Below the pieces are notes generated by a model. That model was not told where the DNA came from and did not search any database. It saw only the letters and a program-made list of their open reading frames with translations. The position numbers and the translations under genes are program-made. Shown in pieces: positions 5,735 through 11,481 of a stretch of DNA of 11,481 bases (the stretch's first letter is position 1; each line of letters starts with the position of its first letter). This DNA is from an uncultured Gammaproteobacteria bacterium. GTDB lineage: Bacteria > Pseudomonadota > Gammaproteobacteria > Halothiobacillales > Halothiobacillaceae. The stretch spans positions 1-11,481 of the forward strand of contig CALKWL010000355.1 of the NCBI GenBank assembly GCA_938004235.1, in the 5' to 3' direction.

Positions 5735-8200
5735 CTATACCTGTTCGTGTGGGTCGCGCAATGCAACCCGCTTAAGTCGCAACGCATTGCCAACCACCAA
5801 CAGCGAACTTAGAGACATCCCTAGCGCCGCAACCCACGGACTGATAAAGCCCAGAGCCGCAAAAGGCACGGCCAGAAGGTTATAAGCCAAGGCCCAGACC
5901 AGATTGACGTGCACATTACGCCGCGTCACACGCGCCATGCGAATCGCTTGAGGAATCACGCGCAAGTCATGACCCAGCAAGACAAAATCACTATGCAGCT
6001 GCGCCAGGGTGGTTGCCGCCCCAAACGACAATGACGCCTGTGCGGCAGCCAACGTAGGCGCATCATTGATTCCATCACCCGCCATCAACACCTTGGCGCC
6101 CTGCGCCTGCGCCTGTTCGATCCAGGCCAGCTTGTCCTCAGGACGCATCGCCGCATGATATTCCTCAATGCCCAGGCTGTTGGCCAGATAACTCACGGCC
6201 GCGGGCTGATCGCCGCTCAAAATGACCACACGACGCAGCCCCAGGTTTCGCGCCTGCTGCACAAACGCTTCCGCCCCTTCACGTATTTCATCCTGCAACA
6301 CAAACAGGGCGCGCAATGTCGCATTGCAGCTCAACGCAATGACGATGCCCGCGCTGTCAAGCTGCTCACCCAACCACTGCTGGTCAGTCTCACTCAACAT
6401 CCCGCCCTGAAGAGCGTACTCCGGCGCCCCCACACGCCAGGTTTCTCCCTCATGCAGCGCCGACAAGCCCTGCCCCGGATGGTTGACTACATCCATGTCG
6501 AGCTCCAGCGCCTCGACCTCCGCCCGCAGAGCAAGCGCCAGCGGATGTTCGGAGTGCTGTTCCATCCGCGCAACCAGGGCGCGCGCCTGCAACTCACCCA
6601 TGCCATAAGCCGCACGCACCGCCATAACCCGCGGCCTACCCCGCGTCAGCGTCCCGGTTTTATCGAGCACCAGGGTATCTACAGTCGCCAGCGACTCGAC
6701 GGCAGACATCCTCATCGGCAATACGCCCATGGTCGCAAATCGCCCGGCGGCAATGGCCAAGGCAACCGGCGTTGCCAAGGCCAATGCACATGGGCAGGTA
6801 ATAATCAGCACGGATATCGTATTCGGCAAGGCATGGGCAGGATCCAGAAACCACCAGACCAGTGCGGTTAAACCCGCCAGAAGCAGCGTTACCCAGACAA
6901 ACGGCGCAGAAATACGTTCCGCGAGCACCGCCAGCTTGGGTTTCTCAGTCAAACCACGATCCATCAGACGTTGTAGTTCATTCATCGTCGAGTCTGCACT
7001 GACCCGCTCGACTCGCATCAACACCGCCTGATCGACATTGCAGCTGCCCGCCGCAATCCAATCGCCTTGTTGACGCGCCACCGGTACAGATTCCCCGGTC
7101 AAGTGTGACTCATCAAAACTGCTAAAGGCGCTCAGCAAGCGTCCATCCACCGGCACGCTGTCGCCTGGCAGCAGCCGCACTACATCACCTGCCTGCAAAT
7201 CCGCGACCGCAACCTCGATGTCGCCAGTCTCCTCCACACGACAGGCCGTGCGAGGAATCACCTTCATCAAATGATCCAGCGCGTTTGCGGCGGCCAGACG
7301 CCCTTTCAACTCAACAACCCGCGCCAGCAACACGAAAAAAATGAACATGGCGATCGAATCGAAATAGGCCTCCTCTCCGCCCGTAATGGTCGCCCACAAA
7401 CTGCCAAGCCAAGCCGCAAGCAGACCCACAACCACGGGAACATCCATGCCCAAGCGCCGGTTTTTCAGATCCCTCCATGCGCCGACAAAAAAATCCGCGC
7501 CGGAATAAACAAGCATAATCAAGGTGATGAGTAACGAGGTCCAGCGTCCGATGATCTCCCATAATTGCAACTGGCCGCCGGGCTCATGCCCGCCCATCCA
7601 GTAGGTGGCGATGGAAAAAGCCATGACCTCCATGCCCAGCAAACCGGCGAACAACAGCCGTTCCAAACTGCGACGACGCTCATCCTCGATCAGTTGCTCG
7701 CGGTGTGCCGGATCGTAGGGGTGCGCGATATAGCCAATGGCCGCAATGGCTTGAAGAATCTCGCTTAATCGGGTGCGTGCCGGATCCCAGGTGACGCGCG
7801 CCTGATGGCTCGCATAGTCCAGATGCACATCCATCACGCCCGGATGCGCGCGCAGCGTCTGCTCATTCAGCCACATGCAGGCGGCACAGCGGATGTTTTC
7901 CAGAATCAACGCCGCCTCAAGCCATTCGCCGCTATGACGCACGAAACTCTGCTGAATTTCCGGACGGTCAAACAAGCTCAGATTGCGCAGAACCTCAGGC
8001 AACACCTGAGCGTTGACTTCGCCTTCCTGCTCACGGAATTTATAAAACTCCTCAAATCCGGCCTCCACGATGGTTTTGCACGCCGCATGACAGCCAGCAC
8101 AACAAAACTGCCGCTCCTCGCCGAGGACAACGTAGCGCAAATCCACTCCACGCGGAATCTCCAGTGCACAGTGGTAGCAAACATCCTGATCGTTAGACAC
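5735..8200 (-). CDS. Copper-translocating P1B-type ATPase, CcoI/FixI/CopA2-like (GTG start)
   Basis: This inner-membrane pump moves Cu(I) to the periplasm for oxidase assembly. The 821-residue product starts with a cysteine-rich region: CYHC (8-11), FCCAGC (32-37) and a CAAC metal site (105-108), a layout typical of FixI/CcoI/CopA2 rather than the CopA efflux type. Further motifs are TGES (368-371), CPC in the membrane (469-471), DKTGT with the phosphorylated Asp at 513, HP (552-553), GDGIND (708-713), and copper-site residues YN (773-774) and MxxSS (M795, S798, S799). GTG 8200 is chosen because GGAAGGG lies just upstream. A TTG at 8218 sits in a terminator T-run. No cbb3 genes are present, so service to the neighbouring ba3-type oxidase is the inference. 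Confidence 0.94.
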   Translation of the reverse strand: MSNDQDVCYHCALEIPRGVDLRYVVLGEERQFCCAGCHAACKTIVEAGFEEFYKFREQEGEVNAQVLPEVLRNLSLFDRPEIQQSFVRHSGEWLEAALILENIRCAACMWLNEQTLRAHPGVMDVHLDYASHQARVTWDPARTRLSEILQAIAAIGYIAHPYDPAHREQLIEDERRRSLERLLFAGLLGMEVMAFSIATYWMGGHEPGGQLQLWEIIGRWTSLLITLIMLVYSGADFFVGAWRDLKNRRLGMDVPVVVGLLAAWLGSLWATITGGEEAYFDSIAMFIFFVLLARVVELKGRLAAANALDHLMKVIPRTACRVEETGDIEVAVADLQAGDVVRLLPGDSVPVDGRLLSAFSSFDESHLTGESVPVARQQGDWIAAGSCNVDQAVLMRVERVSADSTMNELQRLMDRGLTEKPKLAVLAERISAPFVWVTLLLAGLTALVWWFLDPAHALPNTISVLIITCPCALALATPVALAIAAGRFATMGVLPMRMSAVESLATVDTLVLDKTGTLTRGRPRVMAVRAAYGMGELQARALVARMEQHSEHPLALALRAEVEALELDMDVVNHPGQGLSALHEGETWRVGAPEYALQGGMLSETDQQWLGEQLDSAGIVIALSCNATLRALFVLQDEIREGAEAFVQQARNLGLRRVVILSGDQPAAVSYLANSLGIEEYHAAMRPEDKLAWIEQAQAQGAKVLMAGDGINDAPTLAAAQASLSFGAATTLAQLHSDFVLLGHDLRVIPQAIRMARVTRRNVHVNLVWALAYNLLAVPFAALGFISPWVAALGMSLSSLLVVGNALRLKRVALRDPHEQV

Positions 8201-8204
8201 TTCA

Positions 8205-8211
8205 CCCTTCC
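8205..8211 (-). promoter_or_regulatory. Ribosome-binding site for the ATPase GTG start
   Basis: Minus strand GGAAGGG, then TGAA, then GTG TCT AAC. It supports GTG 8200 over the upstream TTG 8218, and lies only 5 bases after the T-run of the preceding terminator. Confidence 0.6.
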
Positions 8212-8216
8212 AAAGC

Positions 8217-8246
8217 AAAAAAGCCCCGCAACCAACGTGCGAGGCT
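8217..8246 (-). terminator. Rho-independent terminator between cytochrome c4 and copper ATPase
   Basis: The minus-strand transcript carries stem AGCCTCGCA, loop CGTTGGT, and return arm TGCGGGGCT. That is nine pairs with one G-U. Six Ts follow. The hairpin begins 26 bp past the cytochrome c4 stop. It acts on the minus strand only. It divides the structural genes (subunits plus c4) from the copper-delivery genes. Confidence 0.85.
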
Positions 8247-8272
8247 CTAAATCAACCCGAGAAACGAAAATC

Positions 8273-9004
8273 TTACTTCGCCGTCATACCCGCATAGTAA
8301 TGCGCCATCTGCACGATTTCTTCATCGGTCAGAACCTTGGCGATCAGGCGCATACGCGCATACACATCGTTATGACGCGCGCCTGACTTGTATTCCTGCA
8401 TGGTTTTGATGAAGTAATCCGGCGTCTGCCCCGCCAGAGCAGGCGTATCCGTTACGGCGCCTTCGCCATTGGAGCCATGACAGGACTGACAGGGCGCGAC
8501 CAAGCGCTTGCCATCGCCGCGCGCAATAATCGGCTTGACCTTGGCGCCTTGTTCAGCATCAAAACTCACGCCCTTGGGCAGCTCTGGGAGATCAAAGCTT
8601 GCATAAAACTGCGCCAGATCCGCCATATCCTGCTCGCTCATCATTTTGGCCAGCGCAACCATCGGATCAGCGGTATTGGTCGCCATGCGCTTGCCGTCCT
8701 TGTAATCCTTCAGCATCTTGAAGGTGTACTCCGCACGCTGTCCGGCCATAGACGGCCAGTTGGCCGAAGGCGCAATTCCCGCGTTGCCGTGGCATGAGGC
8801 GCAGAACATATCCTGGCTCAGCTTGGCGCCGCGCTCCTTGTCGCCACTGGCCACAAAGCGAACCATATCCGCCGTCCAGGCCACGTTGGTGGACGGTGAT
8901 TTCCCCGCAGCCGCCGCATGCTCAGAGGCCATCACCTGGGTCATCATCATGGCAGCCGCCAACCCCGCCGCACCCACAACTGTTTTAATGGTCGTGTTAT
9001 TCAT
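8273..9004 (-). CDS. Diheme cytochrome c4 (class I c-type)
   Basis: The product is a secreted 243-residue diheme cytochrome, probably carrying electrons from the bc1 complex to the oxidase. A signal peptide covers roughly residues 1-27 (MASEHA junction). Heme motifs are CASCH at 68-72 and CQSCH at 172-176. The protein is an internal duplication: MAGQRAEYTFKMLKDYKDG in half one aligns with LAGQTPDYFIKTMQEYKSG in half two. By that alignment the axial methionines are M115 and M218. Length and two-domain layout fit cytochrome c4. The ATG at 9004 has GGGGAG upstream that overlaps the end of the subunit I gene, with only 3 bp between the genes, so the coupling to the oxidase is tight. Its role as direct donor is inferred from this linkage. 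Confidence 0.94.
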   Translation of the reverse strand: MNNTTIKTVVGAAGLAAAMMMTQVMASEHAAAAGKSPSTNVAWTADMVRFVASGDKERGAKLSQDMFCASCHGNAGIAPSANWPSMAGQRAEYTFKMLKDYKDGKRMATNTADPMVALAKMMSEQDMADLAQFYASFDLPELPKGVSFDAEQGAKVKPIIARGDGKRLVAPCQSCHGSNGEGAVTDTPALAGQTPDYFIKTMQEYKSGARHNDVYARMRLIAKVLTDEEIVQMAHYYAGMTAK

Positions 9005-9007
9005 CGA

Positions 9008-10693
9008 TCAAACTCCCCAAGGAATGGTGTGATGCCCTTCCATAAAGAAGAACTGCACAATCGGATAGCCGTAGCTGAGGATCATGTACGCCAGCATCGC
9101 CCAGTTCCAGAAGCTCAGGCTGTTAAGCACATTGGGCAAACGCATGGGTTCATGAATTGCAGCGGCGTACTCAACCTTGGTATTTGCTTCCGGCGTTTTG
9201 TTGAAATGCGTCATGAGCAGGTTGTATACGAACATAAAACCGGAAAGCACCACCAACACCGCGCCTGCAACCATCAGCGCCTCGTACAGACCCCACATCT
9301 GGGCATATTCAGGAAAGGCTGAGTACTGGTCAGTGGCCGACACGCGACGCGGCTGACCGTAGATCCCGAGGACATGCCAAGGCAAAGTGAGAACAACCAT
9401 ACCCACGAAGTACATCCACAACTGGGTTACCGCCATCTTGCGCGAGAACAGCTGATTACCCGTGATTTTCGGCCACAGCCAGTAAGCCGCCGCCAGATAC
9501 ATGATGACCGTCGTGCCGCCGAAGATCAGATGGAAGTGACCCGTAATCCACTGGGTGTTATGCACCATCACGTCCCAGGTGTAAGACGCGTTCAATACAC
9601 CGCCCCAACCGCCTACGGTCAGCATCAGAAGCGCCAGACCACCGGCGAGAACGAAGGGGTTATTCCAGTCCAGCGCACCGATCCAACCAAACAAGCCCTT
9701 GCCGCCGCGCAGACGACCCGCGATTTCCATCGAAGCCAGTACGGTGAATCCTGTAATAAAGGTCGGCACAGCAACCATGAAGGTACCGAACATGTGCAAC
9801 AGCTTCCAGCCCGCCGCCTGCTGGGGATCCACGTACAGATGGTGGAAACCGATCGGCACAGAGAAAATGAACAGCAACACGAAGGCAATACGCGCAAACT
9901 CGTCAGAGAACAGTTTGCCACCGGCTTCCTTGGGGACGATCATGTACATGGCGATGTAGGCGGGCATCAACCAGAAATAAACGATGGCGTGCAAGGTCCA
10001 GGAGAACAGGGTACGCGCCAAACCGACATCAATGGTCGGCGAAATGCCGAACGCTACGGGTAACAACTGGAATACGGACTCAGCCGCAACACCCAAGCTT
10101 GTCCACCCCCACAGCAGGGCAGTGATTGTGAACATGAACATAATGACCGGCACAGGTTTGCCCGGATTTTCCTTCTTCCACTGCGTCATGGCGATAATCA
10201 TGTCCGCCACCCAGAACCAGGAACCCACCACCAGCAGGGTCGCGCCCAGGTAGAAGGACGGGTGCGCCATTTCAGGCGGGTAGAAGGTGTACAGCACTGA
10301 GGCATAACCGGTCAGCAACGGAATCGCCGCCATCACCGTACCGATCAGGGACACCCAAAATCCTGTCCAGCCAAAGAACGGCTTTTTGTTAACGCTGTGC
10401 GCCATGGTGTGGTAACCCCACCCCATGGTAAAGAAGGTCGTCAACACAAACGCCAGCAGAACGCCGTGCGTCGAGGTCGAGGCAAAATACACGGCGGTAT
10501 TTTCAATCCCCGGGAAAAATCCGCTACGCTCCGCAGCCTGGAACAAGCCCATGGGTAACCCCAGGGCAAGCGCCGCGAAGGCAACCCACATATTCCAAAG
10601 ACCCAGCTTGTTACCGTAGGCCTGAATCGCCGTCGCCCCGTTGCGGGACGATGACGCGGCCAGACCCGCAGCATGTTCAGCAGTAATGCTCAT
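9008..10693 (-). CDS. cbaA: Cytochrome c oxidase subunit I, B-family (ba3-type)
   Basis: This is the catalytic subunit of a proton-pumping haem-copper oxidase that reduces O2 to water. The 561-residue polytopic protein has the full set of metal ligands: H76 (THGVLLAF) and H388 for the low-spin haem, H386 (GHFH) for the high-spin haem, and H235, H284 and H285 for CuB. Y239, four residues after H235 in HAIVYFW, is placed for the His-Tyr cross-link. The HAIVYFW and FHHLYVDP blocks and the lack of A-family features place it with Thermus ba3-like B-type enzymes. The ATG at 10693 has TAGGAGAG upstream and lies 17 bp after the subunit II stop. Haem A or B at the high-spin site cannot be read from the sequence. 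Confidence 0.95.
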   Translation of the reverse strand: MSITAEHAAGLAASSSRNGATAIQAYGNKLGLWNMWVAFAALALGLPMGLFQAAERSGFFPGIENTAVYFASTSTHGVLLAFVLTTFFTMGWGYHTMAHSVNKKPFFGWTGFWVSLIGTVMAAIPLLTGYASVLYTFYPPEMAHPSFYLGATLLVVGSWFWVADMIIAMTQWKKENPGKPVPVIMFMFTITALLWGWTSLGVAAESVFQLLPVAFGISPTIDVGLARTLFSWTLHAIVYFWLMPAYIAMYMIVPKEAGGKLFSDEFARIAFVLLFIFSVPIGFHHLYVDPQQAAGWKLLHMFGTFMVAVPTFITGFTVLASMEIAGRLRGGKGLFGWIGALDWNNPFVLAGGLALLMLTVGGWGGVLNASYTWDVMVHNTQWITGHFHLIFGGTTVIMYLAAAYWLWPKITGNQLFSRKMAVTQLWMYFVGMVVLTLPWHVLGIYGQPRRVSATDQYSAFPEYAQMWGLYEALMVAGAVLVVLSGFMFVYNLLMTHFNKTPEANTKVEYAAAIHEPMRLPNVLNSLSFWNWAMLAYMILSYGYPIVQFFFMEGHHTIPWGV

Positions 10694-10710
10694 TTCTCGT
10701 CTCTCCTAAA

Positions 10711-11205
10711 TCAGGACTTGCCCGCGGTTACATGCAGCTTGGAATACATGTAATCGTGACCCAAACCGCAATATTCATTGCAAATCATCGGGAAGCTGCC
10801 CGGCGTGTTGAACTGGGTATGCACTTCAGACACATACCCCGGAACAACCATGGTGTTCATGTTGCTGAACGGCACATGCACACCATGCAGCACATCAAAA
10901 GACGCGATGCGCAACTTCACTGGCGTGTTGGCAGGAACTTCAATTTCCTGGGGGTAGAAACCGTAGCGTGCAGCCACCATGGTGACGGTGTATGAGCCGT
11001 CTGCTTCTTTTTTCACGCCCAGATTTTCCTCAGCAAATTCGCCTTCCAGATGCAGCTTGGCCGAGTCAATGGTTTCCACATTGCTGGGCGGATGCAGGTT
11101 TTCTGCGGCCGCAAAGTAAATCTGCACCCCCCAGAAAACAGCCAGCATCCCGCCAATGCTCCAAAGCCAGCGCTTCTCTAACGGGTCAATATGAATGTTC
11201 GACAT
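10711..11205 (-). CDS. cbaB: Cytochrome c oxidase subunit II with CuA centre (ba3-type)
   Basis: Subunit II receives electrons from cytochrome c at its binuclear CuA centre and passes them to subunit I. The 164-residue product is short, close to the Thermus ba3 subunit II and far below A-family length. One N-terminal membrane segment spans about residues 14-33. The cupredoxin domain has every CuA ligand: H107 in VLHGVHV, then C142, E144, C146, H150 and M153 in CNEYCGLGHDYM. The backbone ligand position has Glu where Thermus ba3 has Gln. The ATG at 11205 follows AGAGGAAAA with about 10 nt spacing. A longer reading from 11274 would overlap the upstream small gene and adds no family-like sequence. 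Confidence 0.95.
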   Translation of the reverse strand: MSNIHIDPLEKRWLWSIGGMLAVFWGVQIYFAAAENLHPPSNVETIDSAKLHLEGEFAEENLGVKKEADGSYTVTMVAARYGFYPQEIEVPANTPVKLRIASFDVLHGVHVPFSNMNTMVVPGYVSEVHTQFNTPGSFPMICNEYCGLGHDYMYSKLHVTAGKS

Positions 11206-11239
11206 CGCTTGTTTTCCTCTTTGGTTGGAACATCCAGAC

Positions 11240-11380
11240 TCAGTGCACGGGACCGCGACTGAGGAACAGGGCATACATTCCCAACCAGCCCAGCGTAAAA
11301 ATCACGCCGTAGGTCGCAAGAATCACCCAAGTACCAATGGGCGAAGTGGCGAGAATCTTTTTTTCTTCTTCCGGGGTCAT
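11240..11380 (-). CDS. cbaD: Small one-helix oxidase subunit IIa (CbaD-like)
   Basis: A 46-residue reading frame starts at ATG 11380, after a very good GGGAGG Shine-Dalgarno 7 nt upstream, and ends at TGA 11240. The product MTPEEEKKIL... has a charged N-terminus, then one hydrophobic segment near residues 15-40 (GTWVILATYGVIF and following), then a short SRGPVH tail. It lies 34 bp upstream of the CuA subunit II gene. In Thermus, cbaD encodes the one-helix subunit IIa and precedes cbaB and cbaA, the same position. Such subunits fill the space of the missing first helix pair of subunit II. Assignment rests on size, topology and position more than on conserved residues. Confidence 0.8.
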   Translation of the reverse strand: MTPEEEKKILATSPIGTWVILATYGVIFTLGWLGMYALFLSRGPVH

Positions 11381-11481
11381 GATGAATCCTCCCTATGAAA
11401 TCAGTTCAAACACTGAGAGCTGAATTACGCAAAGCAATCCAGAGTAAAAGTCCGCAACCAAGCCTGCTGGTACACTGCACC
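11381..11481. other. Leader region upstream of the oxidase operon, no convincing gene
   Basis: This 101-bp stretch runs from the small-subunit ribosome site to the window edge. No -35/-10 pair with good spacing and no FNR-like palindrome was found by eye on the minus strand. On the plus strand an unterminated frame starts at ATG 11395, but it lacks a Shine-Dalgarno. The operon promoter may be weak, need an activator, or lie beyond the window. Confidence 0.4.

Noticed and set aside
6155..6871. 238-residue plus-strand frame opposite the copper ATPase
   Set aside because: Antisense shadow of the ATPase phosphorylation and nucleotide-binding domains, with no domain signature of its own.
11395..11481. 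Plus-strand frame starting ATG AAA TCA, open to the window edge (MKSVQTLRAELRKAIQ...)
   Set aside because: Could be a divergent gene, but only 29 codons are visible, there is no Shine-Dalgarno, and it overlaps the leader of the oxidase operon. It needs sequence beyond 11481.
11395..11481. Minus-strand frames open into the window edge, possibly the 3' end of an upstream gene
   Set aside because: All three frames are open for 18 codons or more over so short a stretch, so none is distinguished as coding.
1..11481. CRISPR arrays, insertion sequences, tRNA or rRNA genes, prophage or defence systems
   Set aside because: No direct-repeat array, transposase motif, cloverleaf or phage gene was recognised. 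Coding density and gene order look like ordinary chromosome.

Overview
The window is a proteobacterial chromosomal segment, most likely gammaproteobacterial. This rests on the rlmE-ftsH-folP-glmM gene order and on the FtsH N-terminus, not on a database match. All recognisable genes lie on the minus strand, so the biological reading direction runs from base 11481 down to base 1. Coding is dense and no gene-free stretch reaches 300 bases.

Module 1 (about 11380 down to 4568) is a terminal-oxidase and copper-handling cluster. In transcription order it holds a 46-residue one-helix subunit (CbaD/IIa-like), the CuA subunit II (CbaB), and the haem-copper subunit I (CbaA). These match the B-family, ba3-type oxidases, and the order is that of the Thermus cbaDBA operon. 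A diheme cytochrome c4, a plausible electron donor, follows 3 bp after subunit I. A strong intrinsic terminator comes next, then three copper-delivery genes: a CcoI/FixI/CopA2-type copper P-type ATPase, a membrane-anchored SCO1/SenC protein, and a periplasmic PCu(A)C copper chaperone with an intact HX10MX21HXM site. The module thus encodes an oxidase, its probable cytochrome donor, and a route for copper to the CuA and CuB sites.

A second strong terminator (4489-4522) ends module 1. Module 2 (4478 down to the left end) is a housekeeping cluster: rlmE (23S rRNA 2'-O-methyltransferase), ftsH (membrane AAA+ zinc protease), folP (dihydropteroate synthase) and a 3'-truncated glmM (phosphoglucosamine mutase).

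Bases 1-45 are not genomic. They match an Illumina TruSeq index-side adapter (ATC stub, 8-nt index-like block, read-2 adapter). The contig therefore ends inside glmM, and its apparent C-terminus is an artefact.

No exotic or mobile system is visible: no transposase, CRISPR array, tRNA, rRNA or phage gene. The most interesting non-textbook points are two terminators that sit directly against the ribosome-binding site of the next gene, a cluster of non-ATG start codons (TTG for rlmE and ftsH, GTG for the ATPase), and the compact oxidase-plus-copper-assembly arrangement.
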